NCBI GenBank assembly: GCA_031284195.1
Contig: JAITAI010000142.1
Coordinates: 1 to 5,416, forward strand
Length of the DNA stretch: 5,416 nucleotides
Direction: 5' to 3'
Source of the DNA: Treponema sp.
GTDB taxonomy: Bacteria > Spirochaetota > Spirochaetia > Treponematales > Breznakiellaceae
Every line of letters begins with the position of its first letter. The first letter of the stretch is position 1. The translations under genes and the position numbers were made by a program. Under the pieces are notes generated by a model that saw nothing but the letters and a program-made list of their open reading frames with translations, had not been told where the DNA came from and made no database searches. This document shows, piece by piece, positions 1-4,941 of the stretch.

Positions 1-258
1 GATGTGGCTGGCATTGTTTTTTTCCAGTTCGTTTTTCAGGTACTGGATGAGGGCAAAGGCGCCAGCCTCCGCGGCGGCCTTGGTTTTGGGGTTCCGGTAC
101 CGGGAGAGGGCATCCGGGAGCTTTTGGAAGCTCTGACGCCGCCATTCCAGGCAGATACGCATGGGTAACCCGCTTGATACATTGAGGGTTAATTGAAATG
201 TCTTAATTTTGGTATCTTTACGCCGTAGCGTAGTAAAAGGTTGCTGAGGTCTGGACAT
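1..258 (-). CDS. Partial gene, candidate tyrosine recombinase/integrase N-terminus
   Basis: This reading frame is open from an ATG at 256-258 to the left edge (86 codons seen), so the gene is 3'-truncated by the window. The first in-frame stop upstream is at 307-309. The visible protein begins MSRPQQPFTTLRRKD. It contains a short strand-like stretch (TFQLTLNVSSGLP, residues 20-32), a basic segment around EWRRQSF (38-44), and a helix around KTKAAAEAGAFALIQYLK (58-75) followed by a charged NELEKN. A short basic strand segment followed by a 'K.AAE..A...L' helix is the look of the N-terminal arm/SAM-like region of phage-type integrases. The catalytic R-H-R-Y residues would lie beyond the edge, so the family call is an inference from general resemblance and position. 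A second ATG at 160-162 (codon 33) is a possible shorter start. I prefer 258 because the upstream frame reads as plausible protein; only a weak GGATGG precedes it. The gene lies 115 bases downstream of the tRNA-Gln 3' end on the same strand, a favoured place for integrases. Confidence 0.5.
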   Translation of the reverse strand, partial: MSRPQQPFTTLRRKDTKIKTFQLTLNVSSGLPMRICLEWRRQSFQKLPDALSRYRNPKTKAAAEAGAFALIQYLKNELEKNNASHI

Positions 259-319
259 AATATAGCACCATCCCGAAAAGGATAAATACACGTAAAGTGC
301 ACGGCACTACACAACTTAA

Positions 320-336
320 GGATTTTGAAAAAATCC
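320..336. repeat. Perfect 7-bp hairpin in the tRNA-integrase gap
   Basis: GGATTTT (320-326) and AAAATCC (330-336) are perfectly complementary around a 3-base loop. On the minus strand this lies downstream of the tRNA and before the candidate integrase gene. There is no run of T directly after the stem on either strand, so it is not a textbook intrinsic terminator. It could help end the tRNA transcript or form part of an integrase or regulator binding region. Confidence 0.5.
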
Positions 337-343
337 GTTTTCG

Positions 344-368
344 TAATTCCTTACAGTATAAGGAATTA
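344..368. repeat. Perfect 10-bp inverted repeat just past the tRNA 3' end
   Basis: TAATTCCTTA (344-353) and TAAGGAATTA (359-368) form a perfect 10-bp dyad with a 5-base CAGTA loop. It starts 5 bases beyond the tRNA 3' end. A T-run lies only about 10 bases beyond the stem on the minus strand, inside the next hairpin, so a terminator role is possible but not typical. With an integrase-like gene next door, a recombination-arm or operator site is an alternative. The structure is seen directly; the role is inferred. Confidence 0.6.
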
Positions 369-373
369 GCAAT

Positions 374-444
374 TTCCCCAGGGAGGATTTGAACCCCCAC
401 AAGCAGATCCAGAGTCTGCCGTGCTACCATTACACAACCGGGGA
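374..444 (-). tRNA. tRNA-Gln (anticodon CUG)
   Basis: The minus strand folds into a complete 71-base cloverleaf. The 7-bp acceptor stem is TCCCCGG with CTGGGGA, with one G-U pair. The D arm is GTG/CAC with a TAATGGTAG loop. The anticodon stem GCAGA/TCTGC is perfect, with loop CTCTGGA that places CTG at 34-36, reading CAG glutamine codons. The variable region is TTGT, and the T arm is GGGGG/CCTCC with one G-U pair and loop TTCAAAT. The weak U1-A72 pair is typical of bacterial glutamine tRNAs. The discriminator base is A, and CCA is not encoded, so the 3' CCA must be added by nucleotidyltransferase. The gene stands alone, with its own promoter upstream and a candidate integrase gene downstream. 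Confidence 0.93.
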
Positions 445-456
445 ATGATGTTATAC

Positions 457-485
457 AAAATAACATTTTACCCAAAAAATGTCAA
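457..485 (-). promoter_or_regulatory. Sigma-70-type promoter of the tRNA-Gln gene
   Basis: On the minus strand a perfect -35 box TTGACA (485-480) is followed by a 17-base spacer and a -10-like TATTTT (462-457; 4 of 6 consensus bases). The tRNA 5' end lies 12 bases beyond the -10, so a short leader of about 5 bases would be made. Position, spacing and the perfect -35 make this a convincing call, though it rests on sequence alone. Confidence 0.75.
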
Positions 486-515
486 TACAAAAAACCGGAT
501 ACTACTATAAACCTC

Positions 516-529
516 CACCTTTTTAGGTG
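516..529. repeat. Small hairpin between larC and the tRNA promoter
   Basis: CACCT (516-520) and AGGTG (525-529) pair around a TTTT/AAAA loop, 50 bases beyond the larC stop. On the minus strand the sequence that follows is GAGGTTTATAG, without a T-run, so an intrinsic terminator for the lar cluster is not supported. Nothing else stands out in the rest of the 445-578 gap apart from the tRNA promoter. Confidence 0.3.
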
Positions 530-578
530 ATAGCGCGCCTTTTGATTCCAGGCTGCTCTAAAAATAGGCTCCCTTTCC

Positions 579-1820
579 TTAATTGGTTCTCCCTTCTTGA
601 ATAAGCCCCTCTGCAGCCTCCAGGGATATCCCCTGTTCCCGGGCTATACGGGCCCGATCTTCATATTCGATCTTAGAACGCAGGGGCTTTCCCTCAAAGA
701 ACACGGTCTTCTGCCGGGCTTCCCCAAAGGGGCCCTGTACCAAACCTTCCTCCCGCTCTAGAGAGAGTCGATGGACCAGAGTCTCCCGGAACCCGATGGT
801 GGAGGAACCTTGGAACAGAGTTCGGCGAAGGGAATCAAGCCTTGCAGGGGAACTGAGAACCGAGACAATCGTTCCGGGACGGGATTTTTTCATCACACAG
901 GGACTACAGGTTACATCCAGGGCCCCGGCTTCAAAGAGTCGCTCCATGAGGAACCCCAAGGCTTCCCCGGACATGTCGTCGATATTTGCTTCGATCAAAA
1001 CCAAGTCCTCGGTTTTCCAGGGCTGCTCTCTAGAAAGTTCCAAATATCCTACCCCGGCTTGGGAAAGATCTTCCTCCCGTAAGGAAAGCCTCAGTACATT
1101 GGGCTTGTCGAGCTTCCGGTTTCCAATGCCGTAACCGGTTTTAATTTCGATAAAACGCCGGTTCTGTACTGCTTCGTCCACTGATGCTGCCAGGATCGCC
1201 GCTCCAGTGGGGGTCGTCATTTCCGTATTAAAGCCCCCGGTCTTTACCGGTAATCCTTTCACCAGGATCAGGGTCGCTGGAGCTGGAACCGGCAAGGTCC
1301 CATGGGCGCAGGTAACCGTACCGCCTCCGAGCTCAATCTCACCGCAGGTGATCCGATCCGGCTTAAGGATATCCAAACAAATGGCCACCCCTACAATATC
1401 GATGATTGAATCTAGGGCCCCTACCTCGTGGAAAGTCACCGCATCCACTGGAAAGCCGTGCACCTGGGCTTCTGCTTCAGCGATCCGCCCAAAAATATCC
1501 AGGGCCCGCTTCTTGGCCCCCTCACTGATCCGGGAATGGACGATGAGATGCCGGATATCCTTCCAGGACCGATGTTCCCCATGATGATGGTGCTCATCAT
1601 CATGGAAATCCTGGTGCGTTTGAGGGCTTAACTCTACCACCCCGTGGGTTCCGCTGATACCCCCTCGTTGGTCCCGGTGAAAGAGGACCTGCCAACCTGC
1701 TATTCCCAGCTTACCCAGTTCCTGCCGCAGCACCTGGGGATCGATTCCTAGATCCACCAAGGCCCCTAAGGTCATATCTCCAGAAATACCGGCAAAACAA
1801 TCAAAATGCAACGTTTTCAC
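579..1820 (-). CDS. larC: LarC, nickel-pincer cofactor nickel insertion protein (cyclometallase)
   Basis: LarC inserts nickel into the pyridinium bis-thio precursor P2TMN in a CTP-dependent reaction, giving the nickel-pincer nucleotide cofactor (family knowledge). The 413-residue chain shows the hallmarks of the LarC/DUF111 family: FDCFAGISGDM at 6-16, HEVGALDSIIDIVG at 131-144, HGTLPVPAPAT at 173-183, TPTGAA at 203-208, NIDDMSGE at 279-286 and MKKSRPG at 310-316. A histidine-rich stretch (H73, H77-80, H83) lies in a variable loop and probably binds nickel. The protein has no signal peptide or membrane segment and should be cytoplasmic. It is one continuous chain, whereas Lactobacillus plantarum splits the gene into larC1 and larC2. 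The start is GTG at 1820, supported by GAGGAG 9 bases upstream. That site overlaps the larE stop codon, leaving only 13 bases between the genes and suggesting one transcript and coupled translation. Confidence 0.95.
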   Translation of the reverse strand: MKTLHFDCFAGISGDMTLGALVDLGIDPQVLRQELGKLGIAGWQVLFHRDQRGGISGTHGVVELSPQTHQDFHDDEHHHHGEHRSWKDIRHLIVHSRISEGAKKRALDIFGRIAEAEAQVHGFPVDAVTFHEVGALDSIIDIVGVAICLDILKPDRITCGEIELGGGTVTCAHGTLPVPAPATLILVKGLPVKTGGFNTEMTTPTGAAILAASVDEAVQNRRFIEIKTGYGIGNRKLDKPNVLRLSLREEDLSQAGVGYLELSREQPWKTEDLVLIEANIDDMSGEALGFLMERLFEAGALDVTCSPCVMKKSRPGTIVSVLSSPARLDSLRRTLFQGSSTIGFRETLVHRLSLEREEGLVQGPFGEARQKTVFFEGKPLRSKIEYEDRARIAREQGISLEAAEGLIQEGRTN

Positions 1821-1833
1821 CTTGTTCTTCTCC

Positions 1834-2670
1834 TCACTCTTCCCGGTTCTGAAAAACCCGGTTCATATTACCCATGACATACCCCTCCAGTTCAAGGGCC
1901 ACGTATAAAAACCCATAGGATTTGATGGTCTGAGAAATACGATCCAGCGTCGCCTCATCAAAGAACCGGCGCCGTTCTTCTGGAGCAACTTCAATACGGG
2001 CAATCTGCTCATGGGAACGAACCCGAAACTGCCGGAACCCCCAAGCCCTGAGGGTATCCTCGGCTTTTTCAATCCTGACTAATTTCTCTTTGTCGATCCG
2101 TTCCCCATAGGGTATCCGGGAAGCAAGACAGGCAAAAGCCGGTTTATCCCAAGTGGGGAGATCAAAGCGCCGGGAGAGCTCCCGAATGTCAGCCTTGGTG
2201 AGACCTGCTTCCCGCAAGGGGCTTTGGATATGGAGTTCTTCCAGGGCTTTTAATCCCGGACGGTAATCCCCCAGATCATCCAGGTTTGAGCCGTCCCATA
2301 CCGTGGTGATCCCCCGCTCTTGTGCCGCAGAAAGGATGGTCCCAAATTCAAGCTTCTTACAAAAGTAACACCGTTCCTTGGGATTAGCCGCCACTTCCTC
2401 ATCCAACTCTGCTTCTTCAATCAGTACATGCTCAATACCGAGCTTCCCGGCGATTAGCCGGGCCCCCTGGATTTCGCTTTTCGGAAGCATAGGGGAAACA
2501 ATCGTTATGGCGATTGCCCTGGTACCCAAGGCTGCCACTGCCGCATGACAGAGGAAAGAACTATCCACGCCCCCTGAAAAAGCAACTGCCCCTTTCCCCG
2601 GAGCTGCAAGGATGTGCAAAAGACGCTGGTATTTTTCATCGATTTTTTCTTCTTTCTTTTCTGCCATCAT
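1834..2670 (-). CDS. larE: LarE, ATP-dependent sulfur transferase for nickel-pincer cofactor
   Basis: LarE activates the carboxylates of P2CMN with ATP and replaces them with sulfur, giving P2TMN, the LarC substrate. The 278-residue protein has the PP-loop ATP pyrophosphatase signature SGGVDSS at 32-38, GSNLDDLGDYRPG at 127-139, and the family signature ACLASRIPYG at 180-189. C181 matches the active-site cysteine, C176 of Lactobacillus plantarum LarE, where it is a sacrificial sulfur donor. A further CYFC pair (C101, C104) gives three conserved-type cysteines, as in LarE proteins that hold a [4Fe-4S] cluster and need not sacrifice their cysteine. R216 and R218 (FRVR) fit the active-site arginines. 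The C-terminus reads EGYVMGNMN, where I would expect something closer to EGYR.GSMN. Two ATGs stand in tandem at the start: GAGGGG lies 4 bases before the first and 7 before the second, so translation may begin at 2667. The gene lies 78 bases after the DUF3842 gene and 13 before larC. Confidence 0.95.
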   Translation of the reverse strand: MMAEKKEEKIDEKYQRLLHILAAPGKGAVAFSGGVDSSFLCHAAVAALGTRAIAITIVSPMLPKSEIQGARLIAGKLGIEHVLIEEAELDEEVAANPKERCYFCKKLEFGTILSAAQERGITTVWDGSNLDDLGDYRPGLKALEELHIQSPLREAGLTKADIRELSRRFDLPTWDKPAFACLASRIPYGERIDKEKLVRIEKAEDTLRAWGFRQFRVRSHEQIARIEVAPEERRRFFDEATLDRISQTIKSYGFLYVALELEGYVMGNMNRVFQNREE

Positions 2671-2748
2671 GAAACCCCTCTTACGGTCCGTCTGCTCTGC
2701 ATAGCCAGGTGTGTATTTTCCTGTGAACCGCTTCAGGCCCGTGCCTTG

Positions 2749-3192
2749 TTATACAATTTTTGAAGGCAGGCTGTCAATGAAGTGCAGCCGTTCCTTAAAA
2801 ATCTCCACTGCCTTATCGGTCATCTTAGCCAAGGGGAGTTGTTCAAGGCCGGCAAGATAAAAATGATCCTGTTGGAGGGGCAAGAGGATCCGTTGGGCGG
2901 GGGAGGTAAGGATCGCTTCGGCCATACCAGCGGTAATTTCCCCCATCATACTATTAATAATCACGATACCAATGGGACCTAGGATGAAGTCCCCGTGAGC
3001 CACCGACACCCGGATGGCGTTTTCCCCTGTGGCGCCTCGGTGTGCGCCGGCCTTCATCATCCGCTCTGTGGCTACTGCATTAGTACCCAGGGCGACGATA
3101 TCTACTTCATCAATGAACTCCTTCAATCTCCCAATGAGTTGTACACCGATACCGCCGCCCATACCGTCAATAATAATTACCGTGTGTTTCAT
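2749..3192 (-). CDS. DUF3842 family protein, possible NPN-cofactor accessory factor
   Basis: This is a 147-residue protein of the DUF3842 family, with no established function. It opens with a hydrophobic strand and glycine-rich loop, MKHTVIIIDGMGGGIG, which resembles the first strand and loop of a Rossmann-type nucleotide-binding fold. It then has GTNAVAT (36-42), MMKAGAHRGATGENAI (45-60), a hydrophobic strand IGIVIIN (74-80) and NSMMGEITAGMAEAI (80-94). There is no signal peptide or membrane helix, so it is probably cytoplasmic. I chose ATG 3190-3192 because AGGGG stands 7 bases upstream and the family motif begins there. The frame extends to 3276, but the extra 28 residues (MFNPPLGLSDFR...) look like untranslated leader. 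The gene is first in a same-strand series with larE and larC, which suggests a link to nickel-pincer cofactor synthesis or to an enzyme using it. That link is inference from context. Confidence 0.85.
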   Translation of the reverse strand: MKHTVIIIDGMGGGIGVQLIGRLKEFIDEVDIVALGTNAVATERMMKAGAHRGATGENAIRVSVAHGDFILGPIGIVIINSMMGEITAGMAEAILTSPAQRILLPLQQDHFYLAGLEQLPLAKMTDKAVEIFKERLHFIDSLPSKIV

Positions 3193-3393
3193 GCTATTTC
3201 CCCTAATGAAACGTATACTCATTTTACGAGAAACACAAGACCGAAAGTCTGATAATCCCAGGGGTGGATTGAACATAGGCGCATACCCGGTTCAGTTTAG
3301 GTAACCGTGATAAGGTCCCTCAGCAAATCAGACCACCCTAAAAGTCCTGGGTAGTGGGTAACAATGCCGGTAGGGTAATGTTTTGGCGATTCA

Positions 3394-3422
3394 TTGACAA
3401 AGCAGCTTTGGGGTGCTAAGTT
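3394..3422 (+). promoter_or_regulatory. Candidate sigma-70 promoter of the rmlACD operon
   Basis: A perfect -35 box TTGACA (3394-3399) is followed by a 17-base spacer and TAAGTT (3417-3422), which matches the -10 consensus at 3 of 6 positions. Transcription would start near 3429, giving a leader of about 90 bases before the rmlA ATG. That leader would include the whole inverted-repeat block at 3440-3487. The -35 and spacing are strong; the -10 is mediocre. Confidence 0.5.
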
Positions 3423-3439
3423 GATTACCTAATAAGAGG

Positions 3440-3487
3440 CTGTTTCATAGGAAACGAAGTTTCCGCTCTAACCGGGTTTTGAAACAG
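3440..3487. repeat. Nested inverted-repeat block in the rml leader
   Basis: CTGTTTC (3440-3446) pairs with GAAACAG (3481-3487) as an outer 7-bp stem. Inside it, GGAAAC (3450-3455) pairs with GTTTCC (3459-3464) around a GAA loop. The four GTTTC/GAAAC units alternate, so a second, mutually exclusive fold is possible: 3442-3446 with 3451-3455 and 3459-3463 with 3481-3485. It could be a dispersed palindromic element of REP or MITE type, or a regulatory leader structure. The pairing is seen in the sequence; the role is unknown. Confidence 0.6.
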
Positions 3488-3517
3488 ACCCACTGGTTAT
3501 TATGGGAAATAAACTAT

Positions 3518-4393
3518 ATGAAAGGTATTATTCTTGCAGGAGGAGCCGGAACCCGGCTTTATCCCCTTACCAGAGCGGTTTCAAAACAGATACTTCCCCT
3601 GTACGACAAGCCCATGGTTTATTATCCCCTGTCGGTACTCATGCTGGCAGGAATCCGGGAAATCTTGATCATCTCTACTCCTCGGGATCTGCCTCTTTTT
3701 AAGGAGCTTTTCGGAAACGGTCAATGGCTGGGTATGAGTTTTACCTATACCCCGCAGCCCCTACCCCGGGGCTTGGCAGATGCCTTTATTCTGGGAAGGG
3801 ACTTTATTGGTCAGGATCCGTGCGCACTGGTTCTGGGGGATAATATTTTTTATGGGAGAAGTTTTAGCCAAACCTTGCGCCAAGCGGTTGCTCAGGTACA
3901 ACAAGCGGGAGGGGGCAGGATTTTCGGGTATTATGTGAAAGAGCCGAGCGCCTATGGGGTGGTTACCGTGGATGAGACCGGTAAAGCCCTTTCAATTGAA
4001 GAAAAGCCGGTAAAGCCTCGGTCTCATTATGCAGTGCCAGGCTTGTACTTTTACGATAATACGGTGGTGGAGATCGCTCAAAACGTGCAGCCCTCTGCCC
4101 GGGGTGAAATCGAAATCACCGCAGTCAATAACACCTACCTGGCTCAGGGGTGCTTGACCGTGGAAATACTAGGCCGGGGCATGGCGTGGCTGGATACAGG
4201 TACCTATGACGGACTTTTGGAAGCCTCTAATTTCATCGCTACCATTCAAAAAAGACAGGGCATGTATGTTTCTTGCATTGAAGAAATTGCATACCTCAAC
4301 GGCTGGATCTCCCAAGATGAACTGCTGGCCTTGGCCAATTCCTATAAGACCGAATACGGTGATTATTTACGGTATATTGGGGAGCATTCTTGA
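3518..4393 (+). CDS. rmlA: RmlA, glucose-1-phosphate thymidylyltransferase
   Basis: RmlA (RfbA) joins dTTP and glucose-1-phosphate to dTDP-glucose and pyrophosphate, the first step of dTDP-L-rhamnose synthesis, in the cytoplasm. The 291-residue length is normal for the family. The nucleotide-binding signature GGAGTRLYPLT lies at 8-18, followed by SKQILPLYDKPM (22-33). LGDN (D108) and WLDTG (D226) carry the two aspartates that hold magnesium, and EEKP (161-164) holds a sugar-phosphate-binding lysine. GEIEITAVN (197-204) has Ala where GE.EITDVN is common; this is not a metal ligand. The frame can be extended upstream to a TTG at 3479, but those 13 residues lie in the repeat block and are unlike the family. 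ATG 3518 places MKGIILAGGAG at the N-terminus as expected. The ribosome site is weak (GGGA, 10 bases upstream). Its stop overlaps the rmlC start. Confidence 0.97.
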   Translation: MKGIILAGGAGTRLYPLTRAVSKQILPLYDKPMVYYPLSVLMLAGIREILIISTPRDLPLFKELFGNGQWLGMSFTYTPQPLPRGLADAFILGRDFIGQDPCALVLGDNIFYGRSFSQTLRQAVAQVQQAGGGRIFGYYVKEPSAYGVVTVDETGKALSIEEKPVKPRSHYAVPGLYFYDNTVVEIAQNVQPSARGEIEITAVNNTYLAQGCLTVEILGRGMAWLDTGTYDGLLEASNFIATIQKRQGMYVSCIEEIAYLNGWISQDELLALANSYKTEYGDYLRYIGEHS

Positions 4394-4941
4394 TGGCCTG
4401 TCAGTTTACCCCCGGTGCAATCGACGGTTTATATGAAATTACCCCCCGTATTTTTGGGGATCCCCGGGGTTATTTCTTTGAATCCTATTCAGAACGAGAG
4501 TTTGCCCAAGCAGGTTTATCGATCCGGTTTGTTCAGGATAATCAATCCCGCTCGGTCAAAGGGGTCCTTCGAGGCTTGCATTTTCAAAAACAACACCCCC
4601 AGGGAAAACTGGTACGGGTCCTGGATGGAGAGGTGTTCGATGTAGCCGTGGACCTACGGCCCTGTTCCCGGACCTACGGTCAATGGCAGGGGATCCGGCT
4701 GAATGGGGAAAAGCACAATCAGTTTTATATTCCGCCGGGTTTTGCCCACGGATTTTTGGTTTTGAGCGAAACCGCGGTTTTTGCCTATAAATGTACTGAT
4801 TTCTATCACCCTGAAGATGAAGGGGGGATTATTTGGAATGATCTTGTAATCGGTATTGCCTGGCCGGATCTGGGCATGGACTATATCTTATCCGCTAAAG
4901 ACCAAAAACTACCGGCCTTTTCCAGGGGGATTACATCATGA
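4393..4941 (+). CDS. rmlC: RmlC, dTDP-4-dehydrorhamnose 3,5-epimerase
   Basis: RmlC (RfbC) epimerises dTDP-4-keto-6-deoxyglucose at C3 and C5 to dTDP-4-keto-L-rhamnose, normally as a cupin-fold dimer. The 182-residue chain is of usual size. The substrate-binding and catalytic motifs are intact: GDPRGYFFE (22-30), QDNQSRS (48-54), VLRGLHFQ with catalytic His63, Lys72 in QGKLVRV, IPPGFAHGF (113-121), the tyrosines of YKCTDFY (132-138), and SAKD with Asp170, the partner of the catalytic histidine. The start is ATG 4393, which shares one base with the rmlA stop (TGATG) and has GGGGAG 8 bases upstream. A TTG one codon earlier is possible but unnecessary. The overlap implies one transcript and coupled translation with rmlA. 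The 3' end overlaps rmlD by four bases. Confidence 0.97.
   Translation: MACQFTPGAIDGLYEITPRIFGDPRGYFFESYSEREFAQAGLSIRFVQDNQSRSVKGVLRGLHFQKQHPQGKLVRVLDGEVFDVAVDLRPCSRTYGQWQGIRLNGEKHNQFYIPPGFAHGFLVLSETAVFAYKCTDFYHPEDEGGIIWNDLVIGIAWPDLGMDYILSAKDQKLPAFSRGITS

Larger units (their letters stand above)
3193..3517. other. Divergent intergenic region between lar and rml clusters
   Basis: These 325 bases separate two divergently read clusters and hold no convincing gene. The right half contains a candidate promoter for rml and a block of GTTTC/GAAAC motifs, listed separately. The left half must hold the promoter of the DUF3842-larE-larC cluster. The best I see on the minus strand is TATACG (3217-3212) with a poor -35, which is too weak to call. 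Minor dyads are AGAC/GTCT (3238-3250) and CGGTT/AACCG (3288-3307). An imperfect direct repeat GGTAGTGGGTAA / GGTAGGGTAATG lies within 3350-3380. No riboswitch or regulator site was recognised. Confidence 0.6.

Noticed and set aside
218..475. An 85-codon minus-strand frame covering the tRNA region
   Set aside because: It runs through the whole tRNA-Gln gene and its promoter, and the protein has no recognisable features.
516..529. Intrinsic terminator for the lar cluster
   Set aside because: The 5-bp stem is not followed by a T-run on the minus strand.
1572..1604. Short tandem repeat (ATGATG/CATCAT) as a phase-variation tract
   Set aside because: It simply encodes the histidine/aspartate-rich loop of LarC; the units are imperfect and any triplet change would keep the frame.
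771..1631. Several plus-strand frames of 67-125 codons inside larC
   Set aside because: They are antisense shadows of larC, which has intact family motifs throughout.
3193..3276. N-terminal extension of the DUF3842 protein to an ATG at 3276
   Set aside because: The 28 extra residues look like translated leader; ATG 3192 has a good ribosome site and begins the family motif.
3479..3517. TTG start 13 codons upstream of rmlA
   Set aside because: It lies inside the inverted-repeat block, lacks a ribosome site, and known RmlA proteins begin at or near the MKGIILAGG motif.
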